A DNA stretch of 64,000 nt, taken from Pseudaestuariivita rosea. GTDB lineage: Bacteria; Pseudomonadota; Alphaproteobacteria; Rhodobacterales; Rhodobacteraceae. The position numbers and the translations under genes were made by a program. Within the stretch, counting starts at the first letter, position 1, and every line of letters starts with the position of its first letter. The stretch covers positions 1 through 64,000 of the forward strand of contig NZ_JACNMP010000012.1 of the NCBI RefSeq assembly GCF_017592335.1, written 5' to 3'. This document shows, piece after piece, positions 17,257-27,042 of the stretch. The notes under the pieces were generated by a model. It had not been told where the DNA came from. It saw only the letters and a list, made by a program, of their open reading frames with translations, and made no database searches.

Positions 17257-19551
17257 ATGCCAACCTTTGACGTTCGGTTTTATGATTTCGACCCAATTGG
17301 TGTTTTCTCGACATCCATTGGTGGTACGACCACCTACAATGGACCCACGTCGCCGGATGGCATAGCAATCATCACTGACAACCAGACGCCCCCCGAAGAC
17401 CAGTCACTGGAAGATGATAGCGGCGGTGGAAACGAAACGGCAACTGCGGTTGTCACGCTGAACGGGCAAACAGCCACCTCCGACGTCGACGCCGAGTCCG
17501 TCTGGACGTTGCAAGACCCTGTCACCGGCCAACAGTTTCAGATTGCGCGGTTTGATATCGAAGACGGCCCCTTTGCCGGTCGGTACCTGATTTCGGAAAC
17601 ACCTCTTGTTCCCGGCCGTGAATATACGACAGTGGAATACACCAACGCCGCCAACGCAAGTGATGGTGATCCGGTCTTTACCTATACAGACTTCACCGAC
17701 GGCATTGTCGAAGGGACCGATGGCAATGACGTCATCGATGCAGATTACACCGGCGACCCGCACGGCGACCAGATCGACAACACTGACAGCCCGGAAACCC
17801 CGCCACCACAAGAGCTTTCGCTCAACTGGTCCTCTTTTGGTGATGAAGCCGACCTAAGTGGTGGCGTCACCCAGGACACGGGCGGTATTAACGTATCGGT
17901 CAGTTATAATGGACCCGGCGGGCCTCAGAACGAATTTACGGCTGAGGACGATACAACCCTTTATACTGAAACTGATGAGCCCTTCAGCACGACCTCATCT
18001 GCATTTCTTGAATCAAACGGTGGCGAGCAGAATTCAATCGTCACGGTGGATTTCGATTCTGTAACAGGTTCGGGTTTTGAAGATGAAGTCCAGAACGTTC
18101 AGTTTCGCATCAACGATATCGATGGCACCGGATTAGGCAACGCCGGATTTCAGGATATCGTCACAATCACCGCCTTTGACGCAGACGGAAATCCTGTACC
18201 TGTTAACATTACGCTTTCAGGCGATGACACGCTAGATGGTGATACGATCCTGGGGGCTTTGAACCGCGATAATGCGGATGAAGCGGACGGGTCAGCATTA
18301 ATTGAAATTCCGGGCCCTGTCGCTCAGATTATAATTGAATACGACAACGGCGGAACTGTTCGCCAGATCGTCAATATCTCGGACATCCATTTCGAAACCA
18401 TTCCCGAGGGCAGCAATGACGATGTCGTCGATGCGGGCGCCGGGAATGACCTGGTCGAGGCGGGCTTGGGCGACGACAGCGTTCTGGGCGGGACGGGCCG
18501 CGATACGCTGGACGGCGGCAGTGGTGATGACACTCTGCTTGGTGGGGGCGGTCGTGATGTTCTGATCGGCGGAACGGGCGCGGATTCACTGCTTGGGGAA
18601 AACGGGCTGGATTCGCTGGATGGTGGCGATGGCGACGATTTTCTATCGGGCGGTGCCGGTGCGGATACGCTGACCGGTGGCGCAGGTGCCGACACACTGG
18701 ACGGCGGCGGCGGTGCAGATGTCTTGAACGTTGGTTCGGGTGACAGCGCCACCGGTGGCAACGGCGATGACACGTTCCTGATCGACGATACGCAACTTGG
18801 CGGCGGCACGATCTTTATCTCGGGCGGTGAAGGCGGTGAAACCAACGGCGACACACTGGATTTCAACGGACAGCTTGATGCCGGTACGCTTGTTATCTCA
18901 AACCCCGACGATAATTCGGGCGGGCTGTCTGGCACCGCGACGCTGCTGGATGGTACCGTTGTCAATTTTGAGAATATCGAAACGATCATATGCTTTGCCG
19001 AGGGCACTAAAATCCTGACACCGCGGGGCGAGGTTGCCGTCGAAGACCTGCGCGTCGACGATCCGGTGGTCACGATGGATAACGGCGTCCAACCCATCCG
19101 GTGGAAGTCCAGCCGCACCTTGCTGGCCCCCGATCACCTGGCGCCTGTTCAGTTCAATCCAGGCAGTCTTTTGGGCAACGATCGGCCCTTGGTCGTGTCG
19201 CCCCAACACCGCATGCTGATTGCGGGATATAAAGCCCAGCTGTATTTCGGCGAAGATGAGGTTCTGGTGCCCGCAAAAAGCCTGATCGACGGCCAGACGG
19301 TCATTCAGCAGAAAAAGCGGCTGGTCACGTATCACCATATCCTGTTCGACGACCATCAGATCGTCATGTCGAACGGCACACCGACCGAAAGCTATAACCC
19401 CGGTCTCTATAGCCTGGATGCGCTTGAGACAAAGGCGCGCAATGAACTGTTTGACCTGTTCCCCCAACTGCGGGCTGGCGTTCAGGGGTACGGCATGACC
19501 GCCCGCCCCTCAATCAAACACAGCTTGGCGCGGGTCTTGGCGCAAGTCTGA
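17257..19551 (+). CDS. RTX calcium-binding protein with C-terminal Hint domain
   Basis: 764 aa, acidic, no Sec signal. Residues about 388-505 hold six or more RTX nonapeptides (GGSGDDTLLGGGGRDVL, GGDGDDFLSGGAGADTL), which bind Ca2+ and mark type I secretion. From C579 (CFAEGTKILTPRGEVAVEDL) a hedgehog/intein (Hint_2) autoprocessing domain runs to about 720. Such RTX-Hint proteins are a Rhodobacteraceae speciality. C579 would start self-cleavage; the usual terminal His-Asn of inteins is absent, so processing would be hedgehog-like. The N-terminal half has beta-sandwich-like sequence without a named domain. TolC at 39.2-40.6 kb could serve export. Confidence 0.88.
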   Translation: MPTFDVRFYDFDPIGVFSTSIGGTTTYNGPTSPDGIAIITDNQTPPEDQSLEDDSGGGNETATAVVTLNGQTATSDVDAESVWTLQDPVTGQQFQIARFDIEDGPFAGRYLISETPLVPGREYTTVEYTNAANASDGDPVFTYTDFTDGIVEGTDGNDVIDADYTGDPHGDQIDNTDSPETPPPQELSLNWSSFGDEADLSGGVTQDTGGINVSVSYNGPGGPQNEFTAEDDTTLYTETDEPFSTTSSAFLESNGGEQNSIVTVDFDSVTGSGFEDEVQNVQFRINDIDGTGLGNAGFQDIVTITAFDADGNPVPVNITLSGDDTLDGDTILGALNRDNADEADGSALIEIPGPVAQIIIEYDNGGTVRQIVNISDIHFETIPEGSNDDVVDAGAGNDLVEAGLGDDSVLGGTGRDTLDGGSGDDTLLGGGGRDVLIGGTGADSLLGENGLDSLDGGDGDDFLSGGAGADTLTGGAGADTLDGGGGADVLNVGSGDSATGGNGDDTFLIDDTQLGGGTIFISGGEGGETNGDTLDFNGQLDAGTLVISNPDDNSGGLSGTATLLDGTVVNFENIETIICFAEGTKILTPRGEVAVEDLRVDDPVVTMDNGVQPIRWKSSRTLLAPDHLAPVQFNPGSLLGNDRPLVVSPQHRMLIAGYKAQLYFGEDEVLVPAKSLIDGQTVIQQKKRLVTYHHILFDDHQIVMSNGTPTESYNPGLYSLDALETKARNELFDLFPQLRAGVQGYGMTARPSIKHSLARVLAQV

Positions 19552-19591
19552 TCCTTAGAAAATCATCCGGAAATCTATTACTGCCATAGAA

Positions 19592-19711
19592 GCGGACAGA
19601 GAAGGGCAGCGACCGTCCGCAGGTGGGCGTGAAGCGCCCGCCATCGTGATGAAAGCACGCCTTCGGCGTGACGGAGGGCGGACGGGAGATGCCCGGTAGT
19701 GCCCACCGGGC
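19592..19711. ncRNA. Candidate structured RNA or complex palindromic element
   Basis: A multi-branch fold is visible. Outer stem CCGTCCGC (19613-19620) with GCGGACGG (19678-19685) encloses hairpin A (19622-19629 with 19635-19642, 8 pairs, one G-U, loop TGAAG) and hairpin B (CACGCC / GGCGTG, 19656-19670, loop TTC). Hairpin C follows (GCCCGGT / ACCGGGC, 19691-19711, 7-base loop). GCGGAC at 19592-19597 could instead pair with GTCCGC 19615-19620, giving two exclusive folds. T-rich DNA follows (19732-19740). Lies between two convergent genes; strand is uncertain. No Rfam family recognised. Confidence 0.55.
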
Positions 19712-19752
19712 GAAGTGGTCAGGTAGAGCGCTTTTTATTTCTAAAAGGAAAC

Positions 19753-20109
19753 TTAACGGATGCGGAAGTTGGCCGAGTCACCATTGCCGCGATCGGACGT
19801 GAATGTTATCTCGGACCCATTCGCGCGGACTTCCTGACAATTATAGGCAATGTCACGGTTGCCCCATTTCATATCACGGCAGAAATAGCCTGCCTCCCAG
19901 CTCCAGGTGCCGGTCACCTGTCGCATACCACCAGTGCCCGAAATTCTGCCATCGGGTGTCACTTGCAACTGGATAAAGGGACGCGACAGCGTCTTGCCGT
20001 TGACCAGCCCGATGAACTGGTCTTTCTCCTTCACAGGGGCCAGATCGGCCAAAGCCAGACCCGATGTCATCACCAGGGCGGCTGCGGATATCAGTGATGC
20101 CTTAAGCAT
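19753..20109 (-). CDS. Small secreted protein of unknown function
   Basis: 118 aa from ATG 20109 with GAGG upstream; a longer frame to 20148 would spoil the signal peptide. Signal peptide cleaves near GLALADLAP. The mature protein is beta-rich (KTLSRPFIQLQVTPDGRISGTGG, GTWSWEAGYFCRDMKWGNRD) with two Cys (YFCRDM, YNCQEV) that could pair. Resembles small secreted one-disulphide beta proteins of Rhodobacteraceae; no function known. Confidence 0.75.
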   Translation of the reverse strand: MLKASLISAAALVMTSGLALADLAPVKEKDQFIGLVNGKTLSRPFIQLQVTPDGRISGTGGMRQVTGTWSWEAGYFCRDMKWGNRDIAYNCQEVRANGSEITFTSDRGNGDSANFRIR

Positions 20110-20197
20110 GATGTACCTCTTGCAGAACTTATATTCGTGATACGGCATGGCCTTGGCTCTGGATCACCGCGATCAAATATCTGTTAACTGCGACCGC

Positions 20198-21007
20198 TTA
20201 TAACCCCAGCACATCCATCATGTCGTACTCGCCGGGGGGCTGATCCATGCCCCAGATGGCGGCCTTTAGGGCGCCGCGGGCGAAAACACGTCTGTCACTG
20301 GCGACATGGCGCAGCGTGATCCGTTCACCGGGACCAGCGAACAGCACATCATGTTCCCCCACGATATCGCCACCGCGGATCACCGAAAACCCGATATGAC
20401 CCGGTTTGCGCGCGCAGGTCAGGCCATCACGCCCCCGGTCGCAGATATCGTCCAACCGTGCCCCGCGCCCCTCGGCAGCGGCCTCACCCAGCATCAGCGC
20501 AGTACCGGATGGCGCATCAACCTTCTGGTTATGATGTGCCTCGGTGATCTCGATATCGTAATCCTCATCCAAAGCGGCGGCGACCTTGCGGGTCAGCTGC
20601 ACCAGCAAGTTGACCCCCAGGCTCATGTTTCCGGCCCGGATAATGGTCGCGTGGCGGGCCGCCGCCTTGATCCGCGCCAGATCAGCCTCATTAAATCCAG
20701 TGGTTCCGATCACATGCGCCACCCGGGCCTGAGCGGTCAGTGTGGCCAGTTCAACCGTCGCAGCGGGCGCGGTAAAATCGATCACCGCACGGGCGTCGGG
20801 CATCACGGTCAGCGGGTCATCTGTGACAGTCAGCCCCAGATCAGCCTGCCCGAGAACACGCCCCAGATCTTGCCCGATCCAATCGTGCCCCTGCCGTTCC
20901 GTCACGCCGATCAGCTGGACCTTGTCGCTTTCCATCACCGTATGAACCAGCATCTGACCCATACGGCCAGATACGCCTGCGATGACTATGCCCGGACGTT
21001 CGTTCAT
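20198..21007 (-). CDS. dapB: 4-hydroxy-tetrahydrodipicolinate reductase
   Basis: 269 aa. N-terminal NAD(P)-binding [10 protein letters not shown] and the DapB signature [16 protein letters not shown] with the catalytic His pair and Lys. Reduces the DapA product using NAD(P)H in the diaminopimelate/lysine pathway. Divergent from rbfA with a 99-base gap. Confidence 0.96.
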   Translation of the reverse strand: MNERPGIVIAGVSGRMGQMLVHTVMESDKVQLIGVTERQGHDWIGQDLGRVLGQADLGLTVTDDPLTVMPDARAVIDFTAPAATVELATLTAQARVAHVIGTTGFNEADLARIKAAARHATIIRAGNMSLGVNLLVQLTRKVAAALDEDYDIEITEAHHNQKVDAPSGTALMLGEAAAEGRGARLDDICDRGRDGLTCARKPGHIGFSVIRGGDIVGEHDVLFAGPGERITLRHVASDRRVFARGALKAAIWGMDQPPGEYDMMDVLGL

Positions 21008-21106
21008 CCCGTTCTCCCTTTAAATCGCGGCAATCTTTAGCGAAGCGTCGCCGGATTGGCAAAGCCTAGCTTGGCAAGTGGCCTGGAAGAGCGTATCTGA
21101 TAAAAA

Positions 21107-21502
21107 ATGGCAAAGAACAAATTTCATACAGGATCAGGCCCGTCTCAGCGGCAACTTCGGGTGGGCGAACTGATCCGCCGTACATTGTCCGATGTCTTGA
21201 ATCGTGGCGATGTGCACGACCCGGACCTGAACCGCATGTCCATCACTGTGGGCGAAGTGACGACGTCGCCTGACCTGCGCGTGGCCACCGCCTATGTCCT
21301 GCCCTTGGGCGGTCAGGGCACCGATGAAATGCTGGAAGCGCTCAAGCGCAACAAGGGCGAGCTGCGCCGGATGGTGTCCAAGAACCTGACGCTCAAGTTT
21401 TCGCCCGAACTGCGGTTTCGTGTCGATGAAACCTTTGATCGGCTGGACGACACGCGCCGCATGTTCGCCCAGGACGCCGTGCGCCGGGATCTTGAGGACT
21501 GA
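21107..21502 (+). CDS. rbfA: Ribosome-binding factor A
   Basis: 131 aa. KH-like fold with [21 protein letters not shown] at the N-terminus and [19 protein letters not shown]; ends near [16 protein letters not shown]. Late 30S maturation factor acting on helix 1 of 16S rRNA. Three bases before the glycosidase-like gene and just ahead of truB, a common rbfA-truB linkage with an inserted gene. Confidence 0.95.
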   Translation: MAKNKFHTGSGPSQRQLRVGELIRRTLSDVLNRGDVHDPDLNRMSITVGEVTTSPDLRVATAYVLPLGGQGTDEMLEALKRNKGELRRMVSKNLTLKFSPELRFRVDETFDRLDDTRRMFAQDAVRRDLED

Positions 21503-21505
21503 TCG

Positions 21506-22222
21506 ATGCGATGGCTTGCTGTTCTGACATGGCTGATAACGCTGCCCGCCTTTGCTGTTGACTGTCGCGAAGTCACTTATAGCGGCAATGATTATAGCGT
21601 CTGTGAAATTGACCTGACGAAAGACGATCTGCGTCTTTTCCTGAAAGACAATCAGGGGGATATCATCGGTCATTTCGACCGATTGGAAGAGATACTCGAA
21701 GAAAGCAGCCTGTCTTTTGCGATGAATGCGGGTATGTATCACGAAGATCGTGCGCCGGTGGGGCATTTTGTCGAAGACGGACGTGAGGTGATGCGTGTCA
21801 TACCGCAAGCGGGTCCAGGCAATTTCGGGATGTTGCCCAATGGGGTGTTCTGCATCCGCGACGGGCGGGCCGATGTGATCGAAACCCTGCGGTTCGTGCA
21901 GGAGCAACCAGATTGCATCTACGCCACACAATCCGGTCCCATGTTGGTGATTGACGGGAAACGCCATAACCGGTTTCTGCCCGACAGCATCTATCGCAAT
22001 ATCCGCAATGGCGTCGGCACCAGCGCCGATGGAACGCGTGCGATTTTTGCGATCTCGGACAATTCGGTCACGTTTTACGAATTCGCCAATCTGTACCTTG
22101 AGTTTTTCGAAGTCCCCAACGCGCTTTATTTTGATGGGCGGATATCGCGGCTGCACGCCCCGCAGCTGGAACGGTCTGACCTAGGCGTACAAATGGGGCC
22201 CATCATTGGTGTCGTTGATTGA
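21506..22222 (+). CDS. Phosphodiester glycosidase-family (NAGPA-like) secreted protein
   Basis: 238 aa with a signal peptide ([20 protein letters not shown]). [26 protein letters not shown] and [13 protein letters not shown] match the NAGPA/phosphodiester-glycosidase fold. The Asn and Gly residues around FAMNAGMY form the conserved site. Acts outside the cytoplasm, perhaps on glycan phosphodiesters. Sits between rbfA and truB, an arrangement common in Rhodobacterales. Confidence 0.82.
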   Translation: MRWLAVLTWLITLPAFAVDCREVTYSGNDYSVCEIDLTKDDLRLFLKDNQGDIIGHFDRLEEILEESSLSFAMNAGMYHEDRAPVGHFVEDGREVMRVIPQAGPGNFGMLPNGVFCIRDGRADVIETLRFVQEQPDCIYATQSGPMLVIDGKRHNRFLPDSIYRNIRNGVGTSADGTRAIFAISDNSVTFYEFANLYLEFFEVPNALYFDGRISRLHAPQLERSDLGVQMGPIIGVVD

Positions 22223-22269
22223 CGAACGCGGCCGCGTCGCTTATGCGCCAACGGCAAAATGGGGGTAAG

Positions 22270-23187
22270 ATGGCACGTAAACGCAAAGGGCGCGATATAT
22301 CGGGGTGGCTGGTGGTCGATAAACCGGCAGGTGTCACGTCAACAGCCATCGTAAACAAGGTCAAATGGGCCTTTGATGCGAAAAAAGCCGGCCACGCTGG
22401 CACGCTGGACCCCGAGGCAACCGGCGTTCTTGCGGTGGCTTTGGGCGAAGCGACGAAAACCGTCCCTTACATCACCGACGCACTTAAGGCCTATCGGTTC
22501 ACCATACGGTTGGGCCAGGCCACGAATACCGACGATGCCGAAGGCGAAGTGATCGCCGAAAGTACGGACAGACCCACCGACGATCAGATCAAAGCCGCAC
22601 TGGGTCAGTTCGTGGGCGACATCATGCAGGTACCGCCTAAATTCTCGGCCGTGAAAATCGACGGGCAACGCGCCTATAAACTGGCGCGCGACGGGGAAGA
22701 CGTCGACATTCAGGCGCGCCCCCTTTGGGTCGAAGAGCTGATCATGACGGACCGCCCGGATGCCGACCACGTTGAGCTGGAAATGGTCTGCGGCAAGGGC
22801 GGTTATGTCCGGTCCATCGCGCGCGATCTGGGCAAGGTTCTGGGCTGTCACGGTCATGTGCGCACTCTGCGCCGCATCTGGTCGGGGCCGTTCAATGCCG
22901 AAGACGGCTTGTCGATGGCGTTTTTGGATGAACACGCCAAAAGCCCGGCGCTGGACGATTATCTGCACCCGCTCGAAGCGGGCTTAAGCGACCTGCCGGA
23001 ACTCAGATGCACCGCCGAAGGTGCAGCGCGTTTGCGCAATGGTAACCCAGGGATGGTACTGACCGCTGACACTGACTACGGGGATGAAGCCTGGGCGTCA
23101 TTTAACGGCCAACCCATCGCTATTGGTACCTATAAATCCGGCCAGCTTTTTCCGTCCCGAGTGTTCACACTTCCGTCTGCGAACTGA
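22270..23187 (+). CDS. truB: tRNA pseudouridine(55) synthase TruB
   Basis: 305 aa from ATG 22270, with [20 protein letters not shown] matching family N-termini; a start at 22219 would lie before GGGGGTAAG. Catalytic Asp in [11 protein letters not shown], plus [18 protein letters not shown] and [12 protein letters not shown]. Makes psi55 in the T-loop of tRNAs. Followed by a long hairpin. Confidence 0.95.
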   Translation: MARKRKGRDISGWLVVDKPAGVTSTAIVNKVKWAFDAKKAGHAGTLDPEATGVLAVALGEATKTVPYITDALKAYRFTIRLGQATNTDDAEGEVIAESTDRPTDDQIKAALGQFVGDIMQVPPKFSAVKIDGQRAYKLARDGEDVDIQARPLWVEELIMTDRPDADHVELEMVCGKGGYVRSIARDLGKVLGCHGHVRTLRRIWSGPFNAEDGLSMAFLDEHAKSPALDDYLHPLEAGLSDLPELRCTAEGAARLRNGNPGMVLTADTDYGDEAWASFNGQPIAIGTYKSGQLFPSRVFTLPSAN

Positions 23188-23188
23188 T

Positions 23189-23276
23189 GGTGCGGGATAT
23201 TTGAGTATTTGAACCAAGAAGAAGGTACTAAGAGCACTCTCACCCTTCTTCTTGGCAAAAATACTCAAATCCCACC
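23189..23276. terminator. Very long hairpin after truB (dispersed Rhodobacteraceae-type repeat)
   Basis: The arm starting GGTGCGGGATATTTGAGTAT (23189-23225) pairs with 23243-23276 (CCCTTCTTCTTGG ... ACTCAAATCCCACC) over some 30 bases with few mismatches; the loop itself contains AGAG / CTCT. The core GAGTATTTG..CCAAGAAGAAGG resembles an element commonly seen after genes in Rhodobacteraceae, and a related half-copy occurs at 42421-42443 (GAGTATTTGGGGAACAATAA). Likely a terminator or mRNA 3'-end stabiliser. Confidence 0.7.
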
Positions 23277-23577
23277 GTACGCAGCTATAAGCCGCTGTTA
23301 GCATCTTGGGCGTAGAACCCCACCCCACGATATCGTAGAGAAATGGTTTTCCAGAACTTGTGTTTTGGCTTGGAACCCCAAGACACAAGCCGCCTGAAAG
23401 ATCATGCATGAGACATAAAGTGGGGGCGTTGCGACCCCTTTCTGGCTAAACCAACCTTCAAGACGGTGGCGCCACCTTTCTTATCAGATCAGACCCGACA
23501 CCCTGCCACCCAAAGGTGATGCGGGGCCAAGGTCGTTCACGGATCAACTGCGCCGTCCCGGACTTGATCCGGGACCT
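23277..23577. other. Gene-free stretch with dispersed palindrome
   Basis: No frame here looks like a real protein. The stretch ends with GTCCCGG-N7-CCGGGAC at 23555-23575, loop ACTTGAT, just before the stop of the peroxiredoxin gene. The rest is short imperfect repeats and C-rich sequence. Confidence 0.6.
23555..23575. repeat. Dispersed palindrome GTCCCGG-N7-CCGGGAC, copy 1
   Basis: Seven-base arms, loop ACTTGAT, followed by CTC. The same arms recur at 27152-27172 (loop ATCAAGT, the reverse-complement orientation) and 27424-27444 (loop CCCCGCA). The unit with the ACTTGAT loop is one I know as abundant in alphaproteobacterial intergenic regions. Confidence 0.85.
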
Positions 23578-24144
23578 CTAGTCCTGCTTATTCAGCCAAT
23601 CGATAACATCAGCCGCATTCCGATCCGGCGGGAAAACGGGATAGAAGTGTCTGACAACCACACCGTCGCGCAAGATCAGAGTCAAACGCTTCAGCAAGGT
23701 CAGACCGTCCACCTGAAATCGTGGCAGACGCATCGCATCTGCCAGCTTCAACCCTTCATCCGACAATAACGGAAAGGGCAAATGCAGCCGATGGGCGGCA
23801 TCACTCTGATAAGCCGTATCTTGCGTCGATAAGCCGAACAGATGATCCACGCCCACCGCTTTCAGGTCCGCAAAATGATCGCGAAAAGCACAGGACTGTG
23901 GCGTGCACCCGCGGGCGCCGGGGATCATATTCCAACCGTCGGGCAGCGGGGTGTCGGGCTGGCCTGTGCGCGGATAGATATACACCACTGTCAGACCCAC
24001 CAGCTTTGACAGATCAACAAACCCGCCATCCGTCGCGGCCAATGAAACAGACGGCACGGCGGCCCCCGACAGATGATCGGCCCCGCCGTCATCTTCCGGC
24101 GCGGGCAGCCGGGACCAGTCGACAGTGTTCAGATGATCGCCCAT
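23578..24144 (-). CDS. Peroxiredoxin-like protein (PrxQ/BCP type)
   Basis: 188 aa. Thioredoxin fold with VYIYPRTGQPDTP and GARGCTPQSCAFRDHF, where C-x4-C is the usual PrxQ peroxidatic/resolving pair spacing. DEGLKLADAMRLP follows the AhpC/TSA pattern. Likely reduces organic hydroperoxides. Three bases from the SUKH gene stop, last gene of the proS operon. Confidence 0.82.
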   Translation of the reverse strand: MGDHLNTVDWSRLPAPEDDGGADHLSGAAVPSVSLAATDGGFVDLSKLVGLTVVYIYPRTGQPDTPLPDGWNMIPGARGCTPQSCAFRDHFADLKAVGVDHLFGLSTQDTAYQSDAAHRLHLPFPLLSDEGLKLADAMRLPRFQVDGLTLLKRLTLILRDGVVVRHFYPVFPPDRNAADVIDWLNKQD

Positions 24145-24147
24145 ATT

Positions 24148-25176
24148 CTAATGCAGCACATCTGGATGGACGGTGACATCCAAACGCGGGCGGCGGGCCT
24201 GTTCGGCCTCGTCCGCGCTGATCCGCAGCGCATCCCAAAGCGCGTCAAAATCGGTAAACAGCGTCGCGGTCTTGCGCCAGTCTTCATGATAGAACCGCGC
24301 AAAGATCACCTGATGCGAGGCATTGGGCCTGCAATCGACCAGCATCGTTTCACCATAAAATTCACTGATCACAACCAGATGCTGCGACCCGGAAAAATGT
24401 GCGCCGGGCAGGTCCATGTGGCTGGTCGCGGCAGCTGATTGCAGCGTTTCCAATTGTTCAAGCGGCAGGATTTCGCGGTTCGACGGAAAAGGGTTAACCC
24501 AGTCGCGCTTGTCATCAGGCCGCGGGTTGCGCACCGCAGGGATCAATACATCGCGCAGCGCGCCGCCGTTTTGTTCATAATAAAGCGCCCTCAGACCATC
24601 GGGAAACCGAACGCCAAGCGCGCGTTCGGCCTTGCCAATCGCCTCATCCGCCGTACGCGGGTGCCATTCGTGGTCGGGATAGGCAAAAATTGTCTTGGGC
24701 GACACGCGCATGTCACTCAGTTCCAGCTCGAAATAAGGGCCGGTTTGCGGTGTGCCGTTCGCATCAGTGGCATCCCGGCGTTCCGTCATGAAATCCGCCA
24801 CCGTCAGCAGAACCGATATCCCCGCCACCACACAGGCGGCGATCATGTCACGCTGAACGGTGCCCGCAGCTTCGTATTCGGGATAAAATGCAGCACTGAT
24901 GCCATAGCCCACAAAGTAAAAGGCCGCGATGCCCAGAAAGGCGAACCCACCGATCACCACAATCTCTAGCAGCATATCCCAGATGTCCACATAGTTGCTG
25001 TTCCGCTTCAGGCCACTGCCGAAAAGCATTGCGAAAATGAACGCCCCTGCCAGAGGCACCATGACCAGCGGCACGCGCCCCATGAAGCCATAGTAAAGCG
25101 CACATGGGAACAGGATCAGCGAAAACACCGCCGCCAGCGTGGAAATCATGGTGCTGTTGTCGTCAGCTGTGCTCAT
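24148..25176 (-). CDS. Membrane protein with SMI1/KNR4 (SUKH) domain
   Basis: 342 aa from ATG 25176 (a TTG at 25188 is possible). The N-terminal half holds four or five membrane helices. The cytoplasmic C-terminal half shows the SUKH pattern: AIGKAERALGVRFPDGLRALYYEQNGG, then a beta-rich stretch with NPFPSNREILPLEQL and EFYGETMLVDCRP. SUKH proteins are often immunity proteins or regulators; a membrane form could guard the envelope, but no toxin gene is adjacent. Part of the proS-DUF2937-SUKH-Prx operon. Confidence 0.72.
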   Translation of the reverse strand: MSTADDNSTMISTLAAVFSLILFPCALYYGFMGRVPLVMVPLAGAFIFAMLFGSGLKRNSNYVDIWDMLLEIVVIGGFAFLGIAAFYFVGYGISAAFYPEYEAAGTVQRDMIAACVVAGISVLLTVADFMTERRDATDANGTPQTGPYFELELSDMRVSPKTIFAYPDHEWHPRTADEAIGKAERALGVRFPDGLRALYYEQNGGALRDVLIPAVRNPRPDDKRDWVNPFPSNREILPLEQLETLQSAAATSHMDLPGAHFSGSQHLVVISEFYGETMLVDCRPNASHQVIFARFYHEDWRKTATLFTDFDALWDALRISADEAEQARRPRLDVTVHPDVLH

Positions 25177-25208
25177 TTGGTCGTGCAATCCTTTTCCAAT
25201 AACGTCGA

Positions 25209-25697
25209 TCAGATCGACCGCCGCCTGCGAAACATCAGCCTGGGCAATCTCAGCAGACCGGAAAAGCCAATGCTGAAGGTCAGAAAACCGATCAGGGCAA
25301 TGATAAGCCCATCAAAGGTCAGCTGCACGCCGGGCTGATAATCATCCCATGCCGCACGGGCGATATCCGCATCGCGCAGCCGCCAGATGTTGGATAACCG
25401 GTCCAGCGGGCCGCCCTGACGCAGCGCCATCAGGTCGGCATTAAGCCGTTCATAGCGAACGAACATCTGCTGCACGTCGCCTTGGCGTTGTTCAAGAAAG
25501 TTCGTGCCAGACAGTTCGGCCACCGCCTGTTCGCGGGTCAGACCCGCTTCGGCAGCGCTGGTATCGAAAGCCAGAACCAGCGTATTCAGTTCATCCACGG
25601 CGCCCGCCAACCGCTGCAGATACTGCTGCGAATAGGCAGGGTACTGTGACCCGGCCACAGCGCCCATTAGTCCAACAGCAAAAACGATTGTGCGCAT
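25209..25697 (-). CDS. DUF2937 membrane protein
   Basis: 162 aa from ATG 25697 with GAGGAT upstream. N-terminal helix with GAVAGSQYPAYSQQYLQRLAGAVDEL, a signature of DUF2937, a coiled middle, and a C-terminal membrane helix (FDGLIIALIGFLTFSIGFSGLL). Function unknown. Seven bases after proS. Confidence 0.8.
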   Translation of the reverse strand: MRTIVFAVGLMGAVAGSQYPAYSQQYLQRLAGAVDELNTLVLAFDTSAAEAGLTREQAVAELSGTNFLEQRQGDVQQMFVRYERLNADLMALRQGGPLDRLSNIWRLRDADIARAAWDDYQPGVQLTFDGLIIALIGFLTFSIGFSGLLRLPRLMFRRRRSI

Positions 25698-25704
25698 ATC
25701 ATCC

Positions 25705-27042
25705 TCATGGAGCCTGATAAATCTCGGCAATCCTGTTTACGGCCAGCTCTGGTGCCAGTTCTTCGCTTTCGCCAGTGCGGCGGCTGGTCAGTTCAACCAC
25801 ACCGTTCTTCAACCCGCGCGGGCCAACTGTAATCCGCCAGGGCAGACCAATCAAATCCATTGTTGCAAACTTGCCGCCCGCCCGTTCGTCGCGATCATCA
25901 TAAAGTGGCTCAAGCCCTTTGGCGACCAAGGCGGCATAGATCTGCTCACAGGCAGTGTCAGCCTCGGCATCGCCCTGTTTCAGATTGACGATCCCGCAGT
26001 GGAAGGGCGTCACGCCCTCGGGCCAGATGATGCCGTTGTCGTCATGGCTGGCCTCGATAATCGCGCCCAACAGACGGCTTACACCGATGCCGTGCGACCC
26101 CATGTGCACCGGTACGGGTTTGCCATTGGGGCCCTGAACGGTGGCACCCATGGGGTCGGAATATTTGGTGCCGAAATAGAAGATCTGACCCACCTCGATC
26201 CCGCGTGCACTGCGGCGGCGGTCTTCGGGGATTTTGTCAAAGGCCTGCTGATCGTGGGTTTCATCGGTGCGGGCATAAAGGGCGGTGAATTCTTCCATCA
26301 CGGCACGGCACTGGTCGACACTGTCATAGTCGATCTGGCGTTCACCCAAGCGGATGTCGGTGACGGCGCTGTCATAAAAGACCTCGGATTCGCCCGTATC
26401 AGCCAGCACCAGAAATTCGTGCGTGTCATCCCCGCCTATCGGGCCGCTGTCGGCGCGCATTGGAATGGCCTGCAGCCCCATGCGTTCGTAAGTGCGCAGA
26501 TAGCTGACCAGATGGCGGTTGTAGGCGTGCAGCGCATCTTCCTTGGTCAGGTCAAAGTTATAGCCGTCCTTCATCAGAAATTCGCGCCCGCGCATCACGC
26601 CAAACCTTGGGCGGACCTCGTCGCGGAACTTCCACTGGATGTGATAAAGCGTTAGCGGCAGATCCTTGTAGCTGTTCACATGGGTGCGGAAGATGTCGGT
26701 GATCATCTCTTCATTGGTCGGGCCGAACAGCATGTCGCGGTCATGCCTGTCGCGAATGCGCAGCATTTCGGGGCCGTAGGCATCGTAGCGCCCGCTTTCA
26801 CGCCACAGGTCCGCGGGCTGGATCGTGGGCATCAGCATCGGGATATGCCCTGTGCGCATCTGTTCTTCATGGACGATCTGTTCGATCCGGCGCAGCACTT
26901 TGTACCCAAGGGGCAGCCATGAATAGATCCCCGCAGCCTGTTGTCGGATCATACCCGCCCGCAGCATCAGGCGGTGACTGACGATCTGCGCCTCGGCAGG
27001 GGTTTCCTTGAGCACAGGCAGAAAATAGCGGGTCAGACGCAT
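25705..27042 (-). CDS. proS: Prolyl-tRNA synthetase (short alphaproteobacterial form)
   Basis: 445 aa, lacking the large editing insertion, as is usual in alphaproteobacteria. Class II motifs: [24 protein letters not shown], the TNEE of motif 2 ([12 protein letters not shown] ... [22 protein letters not shown]), and motif 3 [14 protein letters not shown]-terminal anticodon-binding domain. First gene of a four-gene reverse operon. Confidence 0.96.
   Translation of the reverse strand: MRLTRYFLPVLKETPAEAQIVSHRLMLRAGMIRQQAAGIYSWLPLGYKVLRRIEQIVHEEQMRTGHIPMLMPTIQPADLWRESGRYDAYGPEMLRIRDRHDRDMLFGPTNEEMITDIFRTHVNSYKDLPLTLYHIQWKFRDEVRPRFGVMRGREFLMKDGYNFDLTKEDALHAYNRHLVSYLRTYERMGLQAIPMRADSGPIGGDDTHEFLVLADTGESEVFYDSAVTDIRLGERQIDYDSVDQCRAVMEEFTALYARTDETHDQQAFDKIPEDRRRSARGIEVGQIFYFGTKYSDPMGATVQGPNGKPVPVHMGSHGIGVSRLLGAIIEASHDDNGIIWPEGVTPFHCGIVNLKQGDAEADTACEQIYAALVAKGLEPLYDDRDERAGGKFATMDLIGLPWRITVGPRGLKNGVVELTSRRTGESEELAPELAVNRIAEIYQAP

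Noticed and set aside
18324-19118. Reverse Pro/Ser-rich frame over the RTX repeats
   Set aside because: Produced by the antisense of Gly/Asp repeats.
21134-22156. Reverse 340-codon frame over rbfA and the glycosidase-like gene
   Set aside because: Antisense of two genes with recognised domains.
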